64,000 nt of DNA, taken from assembly GCF_040530035.1 (NCBI RefSeq), contig NZ_JBEWCD010000002.1, positions 1,054,001 through 1,118,000 on the forward strand. The letters run 5' to 3'. A model generated the notes under the pieces. It was not told the DNA's origin, made no database searches, and was given only the letters and a program-made list of their open reading frames with translations. Of this stretch, positions 7,837-16,505 are shown piece after piece. Position numbers and translations under genes: made by a program. The DNA comes from Roseibium sp. HPY-6 (GTDB lineage Bacteria > Pseudomonadota > Alphaproteobacteria > Rhizobiales > Stappiaceae). Each line of letters begins with the position of its first letter. Position 1 is the first letter of the stretch.

Positions 7837-9231
7837 TCAGCCCAGCCAGCCGTCCTTTTTCAGGCGCTGGTAGGTGTCATCAAGCGTTTTTTCTGCCGTT
7901 TCAACCAGGAAGTCCGCTTCCTCGTGCGTGAGAACAAGCGGCGGCGAAATGATCATGCTGTCGCGCACGGCGCGCATCACCATGCCGTTCTGGAAGGAGA
8001 TGTCGCGGCAGATGGTGCCGACCGTGCCAACATCCGGGAAGGCCTTTTTCAGATCCTTCTTGTCCGGCACGAGCTCAAGAGCCCCCATCAGGCCCGTCAT
8101 GCGTGCTTCGCCGACGAGCGGATGCTCCTCAAGCCGCCTCCAGCGCTCCTGCAGATAAGGACCGATGTCGGTTTTGACCCGCCCGACAAGCCCTTCGCGC
8201 TCGATGATGTCGAGATTTGCAAGCGCGGCGGCGGCACAGACAGGGTGGCCGGAATAGGTGTAGCCATGATTGAAGTCGTCACCAGCATTCATCAGGCCCT
8301 CGGCCACACGATCTGACACCAGAACGCCGCCCATGGGCAGATAGCCGGACGTCAGTCCCTTGGCGATGGGCATCAGATCGGGCTCGATTTCGAAATGGGT
8401 CGAGCCGAACCACTCGCCGAGGCGGCCAAACCCGCAAATGACTTCGTCGGCGACGAGAAGTATATCGCGTTCGCGCAGGATACGGCGGACTTCGGGCCAG
8501 TAGCTCTCGGGCGGAATGATGACGCCGCCCGCACCCTGGATCGGTTCGGCGATAAAGGCAGCGACCTTGTCCTCGCCGAGTTGGTCAATAGCCCTTTCAA
8601 GCTTGCGCGCGGCATGAACACCGAAGTCATCACGGCTCATATCCTGACCTTCGCCGAACCAGTATGGCTGATCGATATGGTGGACGCCCTCGACCGGAAG
8701 ATCGCCTTGCGCATGCATGGCTTTCATGCCGCCAAGGCTTGTCCCGGCAAGTGTTGAACCGTGATAGCCGTTCCAGCGGCCGATGATCACTTTCTTGTCC
8801 GGTTTGCCCATCTTGTCCCAGTAGGTCCGTACCATGCGGAACACCGTGTCATTGGCCTCCGATCCGGAAGAACAGTAGAAGACCGTGTTGATGTGATCCG
8901 GGGCCAGCTTGGCCAACTTTTCGGAAAGCGCGATCGCGGGCGGGTGGGTCGTCTTGAAGAAGGTGTTGTAATAAGCGAGCTCGTTCATCTGCCGCTGAAC
9001 AGCTTCGGTGATTTCTGTGCGTCCGTGACCGACCTGAACGCACCAGAGCCCGGCCATTCCGTCGAGGATCCTGCGGCCTTCGGAATCCGTCAACCAGACG
9101 CCGTCCGCCCTGGTGATGATGCGGCTGCCTTCCGCATTCAGCGATTTCATGTCCGAAAAGGGATGCCAGTGATGCGCCGCATCGATCTCCTGAAGCGCCT
9201 TTGTCGGATAGATATTGGAATGGGCCGTCAT
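7837..9231 (-). CDS. spuC: Class III aminotransferase, putrescine/omega-amino acid:pyruvate type (SpuC-like)
   Basis: 464 aa from the ATG at 9231, which has CCGGAG nine bases upstream. This is a PLP-dependent class III aminotransferase: YCSSGSEAND (phosphate-binding region), AEPIQGAGGVIIPPESY, DEVICGFGRLG, and the Schiff-base Lys in PIAKGLTSGYLPMGG. The N-terminal HHWHPFSDMKSLNAEG opening is characteristic of the SpuC/omega-amino-acid:pyruvate branch. In this setting it likely transaminates putrescine (or another diamine) with pyruvate to give 4-aminobutanal and alanine. It lies 32 bases after the gamma-glutamylputrescine synthetase gene in the same operon. The exact diamine preference is inferred from context. 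Confidence 0.88.
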   Translation of the reverse strand: MTAHSNIYPTKALQEIDAAHHWHPFSDMKSLNAEGSRIITRADGVWLTDSEGRRILDGMAGLWCVQVGHGRTEITEAVQRQMNELAYYNTFFKTTHPPAIALSEKLAKLAPDHINTVFYCSSGSEANDTVFRMVRTYWDKMGKPDKKVIIGRWNGYHGSTLAGTSLGGMKAMHAQGDLPVEGVHHIDQPYWFGEGQDMSRDDFGVHAARKLERAIDQLGEDKVAAFIAEPIQGAGGVIIPPESYWPEVRRILRERDILLVADEVICGFGRLGEWFGSTHFEIEPDLMPIAKGLTSGYLPMGGVLVSDRVAEGLMNAGDDFNHGYTYSGHPVCAAAALANLDIIEREGLVGRVKTDIGPYLQERWRRLEEHPLVGEARMTGLMGALELVPDKKDLKKAFPDVGTVGTICRDISFQNGMVMRAVRDSMIISPPLVLTHEEADFLVETAEKTLDDTYQRLKKDGWLG

Positions 9232-9263
9232 GGCGGGAACTCCGGAAAGGAAAGGGGCGTTAC

Positions 9264-10670
9264 TCAAACGTTGAGCAGGAGGTATTCCCGCTCCCAGGCG
9301 CTGATCACGGACATGAAAGTTTCAAATTCCTCGTATTTGATCGCGCGATAGGTCGCGACGAATTTTTCGCCGAAAACCTCGATCATTTCCTCGGAATTCT
9401 CGAACTTGGCGACTGCCTCCGGAAGTCCGCGCGGCAGGGACTTGGCAAGTTCTGTGCAGTCGTCACTCTTGGGTGCGTCGGGTTTCAGTTCCTTCTCGAT
9501 GCCGAGATAGCCGCAGGCAAGACTCGCCGCGATCGAAAGATACGGATTGGCATCGGACCCGGGTATGCGGTTTTCAAGCCGGCGTGCCTCGGGACTGGAA
9601 TAAGGGACACGCAACCCGACCGTCCTGTTGTCGTAGCCCCAATAGACATTCACCGGCGACGTCGATGTCTTCGAAAAACGCCGGTAGGAGTTCACGAAAG
9701 GCGCCATGATGCAGGTGACGGTGGGCAGAAAGGTCTGGTGGCCGGCGATAAAGGAGAGAAATGCCGACGTCTCCTCTCCGTTCTCGCCCGAGAAGATATT
9801 ATTTCCAGTCTCCTTGTCGATCACAGACTGGTGGATATGCATGGCGGAACCGGGCTGATGCGACATCGGCTTTGACATGAAGGTCGCATACATCTCGTGC
9901 CGCAGCGCCGCTTCGCGAATGGTGCGTTTGAACAGGAACACCTGGTCTGCAAGCGCAAGCGGATTGCCGTGGCGCAGATTGATTTCCATCTGCGCCGCGC
10001 CTTCTTCATGGATCAGTGTATCGATCTCAAGCCCTTGCTTTTCGGAGAGATCATAGATGTCGTCGATGAGGTCGTCGAATTCGTTGAGCGCTGAAATCGA
10101 GTAGGACTGGCGCCCGACTTCAGGGCGCCCGGAGCGGCCAGTGGGTGGTTCCAGCGGATAGTCGGGATCGGTGTTGGGCCGGACCAGATAAAATTCGATT
10201 TCAGGCGCGATGACCGGTTGCCAGCCCTTGTCCTCATAAAGCTTCAAAACACGCTTCAGGACATTGCGCGGTGCGGTCTCCACCGGGGCGCCCTGGCGGG
10301 TGTAGGCATCGTGAATGAGCTGCGCAGTCGGGTCACTCTCCCAGGGAACCGAGGTAAGGGTGCTGTAGTCAGCGCGGAAATAAAGATCGCCATCGGTCGG
10401 ATTGTGCTGAAAACGCTCATCGTCATCCGGATAATCGCCGGAAATGGTTTGCGCGAAAATCGAAGCGGGCATGGTCATGACCGGTCCGGAGAAAAACTTC
10501 TCGACCGGCATCATCTTGCCTCGGGCGACGCCGGCAAGATCGGGAACGATGCACTCGATGTCTTCAATGTTGCGCGCATGAAGCCAGTCGCGGGCGGCAT
10601 CACCGTCGGGCACGCCGCGCAAACTGTCCGCGTGTTTCAGACGGTCGATGGCTGGCGTTTCATCACTCAC
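9264..10670 (-). CDS. puuA: Gamma-glutamylputrescine synthetase-like protein (glutamine synthetase family)
   Basis: 468 aa. It has a glutamine-synthetase beta-grasp domain (about 30-130) and catalytic domain with APEIEFYLV, EEGAAQMEINLRHGNP, AMHIHQSV and NRIPGSDANPYL, the metal- and ATP-binding strands. Family members ligate glutamate to putrescine using ATP, the first step of the Puu route. The GTG at 10670 is preferred because GGAG lies seven bases upstream; the GTG at 10706 would add 12 residues with a poorly spaced site. A perfect 18-bp palindrome lies about 105 bases upstream. The spuC-like gene follows. Confidence 0.88.
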   Translation of the reverse strand: MSDETPAIDRLKHADSLRGVPDGDAARDWLHARNIEDIECIVPDLAGVARGKMMPVEKFFSGPVMTMPASIFAQTISGDYPDDDERFQHNPTDGDLYFRADYSTLTSVPWESDPTAQLIHDAYTRQGAPVETAPRNVLKRVLKLYEDKGWQPVIAPEIEFYLVRPNTDPDYPLEPPTGRSGRPEVGRQSYSISALNEFDDLIDDIYDLSEKQGLEIDTLIHEEGAAQMEINLRHGNPLALADQVFLFKRTIREAALRHEMYATFMSKPMSHQPGSAMHIHQSVIDKETGNNIFSGENGEETSAFLSFIAGHQTFLPTVTCIMAPFVNSYRRFSKTSTSPVNVYWGYDNRTVGLRVPYSSPEARRLENRIPGSDANPYLSIAASLACGYLGIEKELKPDAPKSDDCTELAKSLPRGLPEAVAKFENSEEMIEVFGEKFVATYRAIKYEEFETFMSVISAWEREYLLLNV

Positions 10671-10775
10671 AACGGGCTCCAACGGTTCGGCAGGGTTACG
10701 ATGCACACACCTCAGTCAGGATCTGTGCACCGCCTACCCGCTAGCGCCGTGGGAGCGGCAGACGGGTAAGTTCGA

Positions 10776-10793
10776 ATTTTGTGATCACAAAAT
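10776..10793. promoter_or_regulatory. Perfect 18-bp palindrome, candidate operator of the GntR regulator
   Basis: ATTTTGTGATCACAAAAT is a perfect inverted repeat centred between 10784 and 10785. It lies between the GntR gene (stop at 10814) and the puuA-like gene (start near 10670). The core GTGATCAC recurs at 11595-11602, in the region between the GntR gene and the second GlnA homologue. Palindromes of this type are usual for FCD-type GntR dimers. Binding is inferred. Confidence 0.6.
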
Positions 10794-10813
10794 GACACGG
10801 ACTTTGGTCCGGA

Positions 10814-11530
10814 TCAACCGGCTGTTGCACTCTCAAGGATTTCGTTGCCCAAGAGCCCCATTCCATCGGCAATGTCTCCTGAGATCGCCGCGCGCAACGC
10901 GGTGCTGTCCTTAAGTTCGATCGCGCGGATGGCCTCCTTGTGCTGATCGACAAGGCTGGCTGTGCCCACGCGCCCGTAAACCGTGCGCATGAAGGGTGCA
11001 AACTGCAGCCAAAGGCTGTCGATCAGCGGCAGCAGGACTTTTGATGCAGAGGCCCGGTAGATATGAAAATGAAAAGCATGATTGAGCCGCATGTAGGCTT
11101 CAGCATCCCCGCTGACGATGCGCTGGTCAATATCGTCGTCGAGCCTCGTCAGGGTCTTCACATCGCGAAGGGTCAAGTTTGGTAACGCGCGCTCTGCCAG
11201 TTCGGGCTCCAGCAAAAGCCGGGCCTTCAAAACCTCTTCGAACCGGTCCCTTGTCATGTCGGGAACCTGAACCCGGCCGTTGCTTTTGACCTCAAGCGCG
11301 TTTTCCGCCGAGAGCCGCTGCAGCACTTCGCGCACGGGCATGGGGCTGACACCGAGTTCGCCGGCAAGGCCCCGGATCGTAACGGCTTTACCGGGAATAA
11401 AACGGCCCGTGAGCAAGCCCGACCGGATTTCAGCATCGACCTGGCCGCGTGTTGCGCCGCGCGACGTTGGAGCGGACTCGGCAAGATGCCCTGCCGGGTC
11501 GTTTGTCAGACCGGACTGTCGGTCAGGCAA
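10814..11530 (-). CDS. GntR-family regulator with FCD effector domain, probable polyamine-gene regulator
   Basis: About 238 aa from a TTG at 11530, preceded by GGGGAGG five bases upstream; a TTG at 11560 would add ten residues. The N-terminal winged helix (ITGRFIPGKAVTIRGLAGELGVSPMPVREVLQRL-like region) is a GntR reader head. The helical C-terminal FCD domain has the metal-site pattern around LNHAFHFHIYRAS. It lies between the puuA-like gene and the divergent glnA-like gene, so control of polyamine use is likely. The effector is unknown. Exact start is uncertain because both candidates are TTG. Confidence 0.87.
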   Translation of the reverse strand: MPDRQSGLTNDPAGHLAESAPTSRGATRGQVDAEIRSGLLTGRFIPGKAVTIRGLAGELGVSPMPVREVLQRLSAENALEVKSNGRVQVPDMTRDRFEEVLKARLLLEPELAERALPNLTLRDVKTLTRLDDDIDQRIVSGDAEAYMRLNHAFHFHIYRASASKVLLPLIDSLWLQFAPFMRTVYGRVGTASLVDQHKEAIRAIELKDSTALRAAISGDIADGMGLLGNEILESATAG

Positions 11531-11575
11531 AGCGGCCTCCCCACCATTACAAATCTTCAATAAATGCGATCTGTC

Positions 11576-11604
11576 TTGACAGATTTATCCGAAAGTGATC
11601 ACAT
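11576..11604 (+). promoter_or_regulatory. Candidate promoter of the second GlnA homologue with overlapping GTGATCAC operator
   Basis: A perfect -35 hexamer TTGACA (11576-11581) is followed after 17 bases by TCACAT (11599-11604), a poor but correctly spaced -10. The palindromic core GTGATCAC (11595-11602) overlaps that -10, which would suit repression. The same core is seen upstream of the puuA-like gene. Confidence 0.4.
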
Positions 11605-11695
11605 TTTTGAAAATGAAGCAAACGAAAGCTGACAAACCGTTGTTGTTGTTCATTAGAGCAATTCGGTGCAACAGCACGGGCGAGAAAAACTTTAT

Positions 11696-13084
11696 ATGAA
11701 TGAACTACCCCACCAGATACTGGAACATCCGGCGGAGCCCGGATGGAAGGTGGATTTTGAAGCTTTTCTAGAAGCCCATCCCGACCTGGACACCCTGGAA
11801 GTGGTCTTGCCTGACACCAACGGTGTGCTTCGGGGCAAATGGCTGCCGGGCAAGGCGCTGAAGAAGGTTTTCGAGCAGGGCGTCGCCTTTCCTTATTCGC
11901 TGTTCGGTCTCGATGTGTGGGGCCGGGAAGTGGAAGCGACCGGTATGCATCTTGAAACCGGCGACAAGGACGGCGTCTGCTGGCCGATCCCGGAATCACT
12001 CAAGCTCGTGCCCTGGACGGACCGAAAGACCGCGCAGGTTCTTCTGTCGATGTATGACCGGGACGGGCAACCCTTCCCGGCGGATCCACGCCACGTTCTG
12101 GAGAACATGGTCGAAAGGCTCAAATCCGAATTCGGCGTATCCGCGACGTGCGCCTTCGAGTTGGAATTCTACCTCTTCGAAGAAAGCGACGGGGATTGGA
12201 CGGAACAGCCGAAGCCTTTGTTTTCAACCCATCTTGGTCCTGCCCGGCAGAACATGTATGCCCTGTCGGATCTGGAAGCGCTTTTGCCCGTCGTCGATGA
12301 CTTGCGCAAAGCGTGCGAAGCACAGGGCATTCCGGCGGATGCAGCTGTCTCGGAAGCAGCGCCCGGTCAGTTTGAGCTGAACCTTCATCACCGGCGCAAC
12401 CCCCTGCTTGCAGCGGATGATGTTGTGCTTCTGAAGCGCCTGGTGGCCGGTGTTGCCCGCAAGCATGAACTGAAAGCATCCTTCATGGCCAAGCCCTTCG
12501 TGGAATGGCCCGGCAACGGCATGCATGTGCATGTGTCTATGGAAGATGAAAACGGCAATCTTTTCGCCGATCCGGACAAAGGGCCCGAACGTCTTGGTCA
12601 TGCCATCAACGGACTGATGAAGACGATGCCCGAGGCTCTTTTGTTGTTCATATCAACCTTCAACGGCTTCCGCCGCATGCAGCCGGGATCCTACGCACCG
12701 GCTTCGATCTGCTGGGGCTACGACAACCGTTCGGTCGCTCTGCGTGTCCCCGCTTCCAGCCCGGAAGCTGCAAGGGTTGAACATCGTATCGCGGGCGCGG
12801 ACGCGAACCCCTATCTGGTGCTGACGGGTATTCTTGCCGGAATGCTCGAAGGTCTGGTTCAGAAAAAGGATCCACCGGCGCCTGTGACCGGGAATGCCTA
12901 TGAGAAACGAAAGAAGCGCCTGACGCCCTGGATGGACGAAGCCATTGATGCCTTTGAAGCCTCAAAGCTCATGAAACAGGCGGTGGGACCGGAAATGCAC
13001 AAGGTCCTGACTGAGATAAAACGGGAGGAACTGAACGAATTCGGGCGGGAGATCTCATCACTTGAGCGTCAGACCTATCTTTGA
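11696..13084 (+). CDS. Glutamine synthetase family protein, second gamma-glutamylpolyamine synthetase-like enzyme
   Basis: 462 aa from the ATG at 11696; a GTG at 11666 is in frame but adds ten poorly supported residues. The catalytic domain carries CAFELEFYLFEE, SEAAPGQFELNLHHRRNP, GMHVHVSMED and EHRIAGADANPYLVL, so the metal- and nucleotide-binding strands are intact. It is only moderately similar to the 9264-10670 paralogue. Two such enzymes in one polyamine locus may divide substrates (for example putrescine versus spermidine or another amine). It is transcribed away from the GntR gene and precedes the potFGHI importer genes. Confidence 0.87.
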   Translation: MNELPHQILEHPAEPGWKVDFEAFLEAHPDLDTLEVVLPDTNGVLRGKWLPGKALKKVFEQGVAFPYSLFGLDVWGREVEATGMHLETGDKDGVCWPIPESLKLVPWTDRKTAQVLLSMYDRDGQPFPADPRHVLENMVERLKSEFGVSATCAFELEFYLFEESDGDWTEQPKPLFSTHLGPARQNMYALSDLEALLPVVDDLRKACEAQGIPADAAVSEAAPGQFELNLHHRRNPLLAADDVVLLKRLVAGVARKHELKASFMAKPFVEWPGNGMHVHVSMEDENGNLFADPDKGPERLGHAINGLMKTMPEALLLFISTFNGFRRMQPGSYAPASICWGYDNRSVALRVPASSPEAARVEHRIAGADANPYLVLTGILAGMLEGLVQKKDPPAPVTGNAYEKRKKRLTPWMDEAIDAFEASKLMKQAVGPEMHKVLTEIKREELNEFGREISSLERQTYL

Positions 13085-13104
13085 TGCACACGTTGCCCAA
13101 AATC

Positions 13105-13128
13105 GGCGCTGGACAAACAATCAGCGCC
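13105..13128. other. Stem-loop between the GlnA homologue and potF
   Basis: GGCGCTG and CAGCGCC form a 7-bp stem around a ten-base loop, 20 bases after the glnA-like stop codon. No T run follows, so it is not a good intrinsic terminator. It may mark mRNA processing or partial termination before potF. Confidence 0.3.
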
Positions 13129-13234
13129 TCGCCAATGTTCAGAATACAAGGGAAGTGATGAACGGAAAAATCCGTTTACAAACAGGAACAAGGCCGAAAA
13201 CGGCCGCCGTCAAACCTCTGAAGGGGAGTTCAGA

Positions 13235-14329
13235 ATGACTGTGAAGACTTTGTTGACCGGGGTTGCAGCTCTCAGCTTGCTGGGCAGTGTCGCACACGCT
13301 CAGGATCGGACCGTGAATGTCTACAACTGGTCCGACTATATCGATGAATCCATCCTGGAAGACTTTACCAAGGAAACCGGCATCAAGGTCGTCTACGACG
13401 TCTTTGACAGCAACGAGGTTCTTGAAACCAAAATACTTGCCGGCGGCACTGGCTATGATGTTGTTGTCCCGACAGGCACCTTCCTCGCGCGGCAGATCCA
13501 GGCCGGAGCCTTTACCGAGCTGGACAAATCCAAGCTGTCAAATCTTTCCAACATGTGGAAGGACATTGAGGAGCGGGTTGAGAAATACGACCCGGGCAAT
13601 GCTTATTCGATCAACTACATGTGGGGCACGACGGGCATCGGCTATAATGTCGACAAGGTCAAGGAAGCCCTCGGCGAAGATGCTCCGGTCGACAGCTGGG
13701 ATCTCCTCTTCAAGCTTGAGAACATCGAGAAGCTGAAAGACTGCGGCGTCTTCATGCTGGACGCGCCGGCGGAGATGATCCCTGCCGCCCTCAACTATCT
13801 GGGTCTTGATCCGGACAGCAAGGACACGGGCGAAATCGAACAGGCCGGCGAACTGCTCAAGTCGATCCGCCCAAGCATTCAGAAGTATCATTCGTCCGAG
13901 TACATCAATGCCCTCGCAAATGGCGATATCTGTGTGGCGGTGGGCTGGTCCGGCGATGTTCTTCAGGCGCGCGACCGTGCTGCGGAAGCCGACAACGGCG
14001 TCACCGTCGAATATGTCATCCCGAAAGAAGGCGCGCAGATGTGGTTCGACCAGATGGCCATTCCGGCTGATGCGCCGAACATGGAAGAAGCGCATGAATT
14101 CCTGAACTACATCATGCGGCCGGACGTCATGGCGAAGGCCTCCAACTATGTCTACTACGCCAACGGCAACGAGGCGTCGAAAGAGCTTCTCAACGAGGAT
14201 GTGATTGGCGACAAGGCGATCTATCCGGACGAGGCAACGGTCGGCAACCTCTTCACCACCACGCCCTATCCACCAAAGGTCCAAAGGATCGTGACCCGGA
14301 CCTGGACCGCGGTGAAGAGCGGTCAGTAA
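13235..14329 (+). CDS. potF: Polyamine ABC transporter, periplasmic binding protein
   Basis: 364 aa. A Sec signal peptide (MTVKTLLTGVAALSLLGSVAHA, probable cleavage after AHA at 22) is followed by a mature protein beginning VNVYNWSDYIDESILEDF, the standard opening of PotD/PotF proteins. The WSDYI Trp/Ser/Asp and MWGTTGIGYN segments line the polyamine pocket in known structures. It should capture putrescine or spermidine in the periplasm and pass it to the permease encoded downstream. AGGGGAG lies eight bases before the ATG. An intrinsic terminator follows before the ATPase gene. Confidence 0.93.
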   Translation: MTVKTLLTGVAALSLLGSVAHAQDRTVNVYNWSDYIDESILEDFTKETGIKVVYDVFDSNEVLETKILAGGTGYDVVVPTGTFLARQIQAGAFTELDKSKLSNLSNMWKDIEERVEKYDPGNAYSINYMWGTTGIGYNVDKVKEALGEDAPVDSWDLLFKLENIEKLKDCGVFMLDAPAEMIPAALNYLGLDPDSKDTGEIEQAGELLKSIRPSIQKYHSSEYINALANGDICVAVGWSGDVLQARDRAAEADNGVTVEYVIPKEGAQMWFDQMAIPADAPNMEEAHEFLNYIMRPDVMAKASNYVYYANGNEASKELLNEDVIGDKAIYPDEATVGNLFTTTPYPPKVQRIVTRTWTAVKSGQ

Positions 14330-14341
14330 GGAAGACGCAAA

Positions 14342-14372
14342 AGCCAGGCCCGGCACCAGGGCCTGGCTTTTT
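14342..14372 (+). terminator. Intrinsic terminator/attenuator between potF and potG
   Basis: Ten-bp perfect stem AGCCAGGCCC / GGGCCTGGCT, seven-base loop, followed by TTTT. It sits in the 79-base gap between the binding-protein and ATPase genes. Partial read-through here would make far more binding protein than membrane components. Confidence 0.85.
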
Positions 14373-14408
14373 GATTTGTAGGTATCTCTCTAGGGGTGGG
14401 GAACTGTT

Positions 14409-15566
14409 GTGGCAAAGAAATCGATAGGACCGGTCCGTCGGGAGTTCAGCCCCTGGGAAGATCCGGAGCACCCGCCCTTTATCGAGTTTCGAAACGTCAC
14501 CAAGAAATTCGGCGACTTCACCGCGGTGAAGAACCTGTCCTTAAAGATTTATGAGAAAGAGTTTTTCGCGCTTCTCGGCGGGTCAGGCTGTGGCAAGACA
14601 ACCCTGATGCGCATGCTGGCCGGGTTTGAAACGCCCACATCCGGACAGATCTTTCTGGACGGGCAGGACCTTGCAGGCATACCCCCCTACCGGCGGCCGT
14701 CCAACATGATGTTCCAGTCCTACGCGCTCTTCCCGCACATGAACGTGGCAAAGAACATCGCCTTCGGGCTCAAGCAGGACAACATGCCGGCACCCGAGAT
14801 AGAGGCGCGCGTTCAGGAAATGCTCCGTCTGACCAAGCTTGAGCAATTCGCAAAGCGCAAACCGCATCAGCTTTCCGGCGGTCAACGACAGCGGGTCGCG
14901 CTTGCGCGCTCGCTCGCGAAACGGCCAAAGGTACTGCTGTTGGACGAACCGCTCGGGGCGCTCGACAGAAAGCTGCGTGAGGAAACACAGTTCGAGCTGA
15001 TGGGGCTCCAGGAAGACCTGAAGATGACCTTCCTGATCGTGACGCACGATCAGGAAGAAGCCATGACCGTGGCGGATCGCATCGCCGTGATGGACAAGGG
15101 CGAACTGGTGCAGGTGGCCACACCCTCGGAGATCTACGAAGCCCCCAACTCGAAATTCGTGGCGGATTTCATTGGCGACGTTAATCTGATTGAGGCCAGG
15201 GTTGCCGAGAAAAACGATGCGGGTACCAGGATGGTTTCCCTCGCCGACGGATTTGCCATCGAATGCGATCAGGTAACGGATGCCGCTGTCGGCGAAACGG
15301 TCTGGTATGCCATTCGTCCGGAAAAGGTGCGTATCGCACAAGGGGAGGCCGAACAGGGCAAGGTCAATGAGATCGGCGGTATCGTCTGGGACATAGCCTA
15401 TCTAGGAGACGTGTCGATCATCCACTCCAAGGTCGGGGAAGACGATCACGACACAATACGGGCAACCTTCGCCAACATCTCCCGCATGGTCGAAAATCCG
15501 ATCAAATGGGACGACAATGTCGTGCTCACATTCGACCGGGACGCCGGTGTCATTCTGACGCGATAG
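14409..15566 (+). CDS. potG: Polyamine ABC transporter, ATP-binding protein
   Basis: 385 aa from a GTG preceded by GGGGTGGGGAA. Walker A is GGSGCGKTT, the Q-loop MFQSYALFPHM, the signature LSGGQRQRVALARS, Walker B VLLLDEPLGALD and the switch His in IVTHDQEEA. A C-terminal TOBE/OB domain (about 290-385) is present, as in PotA/PotG. It powers uptake through the two permeases encoded next, with ten bases to potH. Confidence 0.93.
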   Translation: MAKKSIGPVRREFSPWEDPEHPPFIEFRNVTKKFGDFTAVKNLSLKIYEKEFFALLGGSGCGKTTLMRMLAGFETPTSGQIFLDGQDLAGIPPYRRPSNMMFQSYALFPHMNVAKNIAFGLKQDNMPAPEIEARVQEMLRLTKLEQFAKRKPHQLSGGQRQRVALARSLAKRPKVLLLDEPLGALDRKLREETQFELMGLQEDLKMTFLIVTHDQEEAMTVADRIAVMDKGELVQVATPSEIYEAPNSKFVADFIGDVNLIEARVAEKNDAGTRMVSLADGFAIECDQVTDAAVGETVWYAIRPEKVRIAQGEAEQGKVNEIGGIVWDIAYLGDVSIIHSKVGEDDHDTIRATFANISRMVENPIKWDDNVVLTFDRDAGVILTR

Positions 15567-15575
15567 GAGGGCAAA

Positions 15576-16505
15576 ATGGACGCAGAACAAGTTGCCGCTC
15601 CGGCCAAGCGAAGCCTCGGAGGCTGGCTTCTGATCGCCGTTCCCTATTTCTGGCTGTTTCTCTTTTTCCTGGCCCCCTTCCTGATCGTTGTGAAGATCTC
15701 GCTGTCACAGACCGCGATTGCAATTCCGCCCTATGTTCCGACTTTTGATCTTTCGGAAGGTTGGGAGGCCTTTCAGGGGGCCCTGTCGGAGTTTTCCTTC
15801 GAAAATTACGTCTGGCTGACAGAGGACGCCCTTTACTGGAAGTCTTATGTGTCGTCCGTCTCCATCGCGGCTGTCTCCACGCTGATGACGCTGATCATCG
15901 GTTACCCTATTGCCTACGCTATGGCCCGCAGTCCGCAGTCCTGGCGGCCGACGCTTTTGATGCTTGTCATTCTGCCGTTCTGGACGAGCTTTCTGATCCG
16001 GGTCTACGCCTGGATCGGGATCTTGAAAAACGAGGGACTGCTCAATCAGCTGTTGCTGACGTTTGGCTTGATCAATGAGCCGCTGGTCATCCTGAACACC
16101 AACATCGCCGTCTATATCGGTATCGTCTATTCATATCTGCCCTTCCTGGTGCTGCCGCTCTATGCAAGCCTGGAACGGCTGGACGGCACCTTGCTGGAAG
16201 CCGCCGAAGATCTCGGCTGTCCTCCCTGGAAAGCTTTCTGGAAGATAACAGTTCCGTTGTCGTTGCCCGGCATTATTGCCGGGTGTTTCCTCGTGTTCAT
16301 TCCGGCGGTCGGCGAGTTCGTTATTCCGGATCTTCTGGGCGGGTCCAACACCCTGATGATCGGTAAGACCCTTTGGGTCGAGTTTTTCAACAACAGGGAC
16401 TGGCCGGTCTCTTCCGCCGTCGCGGTGATCCTGCTGCTGATCCTGGTCATTCCGATCGTGCTCTTCCAGAACCAGCAGCAGAAAATGTCGGAGAAAGAAG
16501 GATGA
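15576..16505 (+). CDS. potH: Polyamine ABC transporter, permease PotH
   Basis: 309 aa with six hydrophobic segments after a ~20-residue cytoplasmic tail. The EAA loop reads EAAEDLGCPPWKAFWKITVPLSLPGI, the contact site for the ATPase. GGAGG precedes the ATG at proper distance. Its last codon overlaps the start of potI (ATGA), so the two permease subunits are translationally coupled. Confidence 0.92.
   Translation: MDAEQVAAPAKRSLGGWLLIAVPYFWLFLFFLAPFLIVVKISLSQTAIAIPPYVPTFDLSEGWEAFQGALSEFSFENYVWLTEDALYWKSYVSSVSIAAVSTLMTLIIGYPIAYAMARSPQSWRPTLLMLVILPFWTSFLIRVYAWIGILKNEGLLNQLLLTFGLINEPLVILNTNIAVYIGIVYSYLPFLVLPLYASLERLDGTLLEAAEDLGCPPWKAFWKITVPLSLPGIIAGCFLVFIPAVGEFVIPDLLGGSNTLMIGKTLWVEFFNNRDWPVSSAVAVILLLILVIPIVLFQNQQQKMSEKEG

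Noticed and set aside
13538..15341. Minus-strand frames of 272 and 252 codons
   Set aside because: Antisense shadows of potF and potG.
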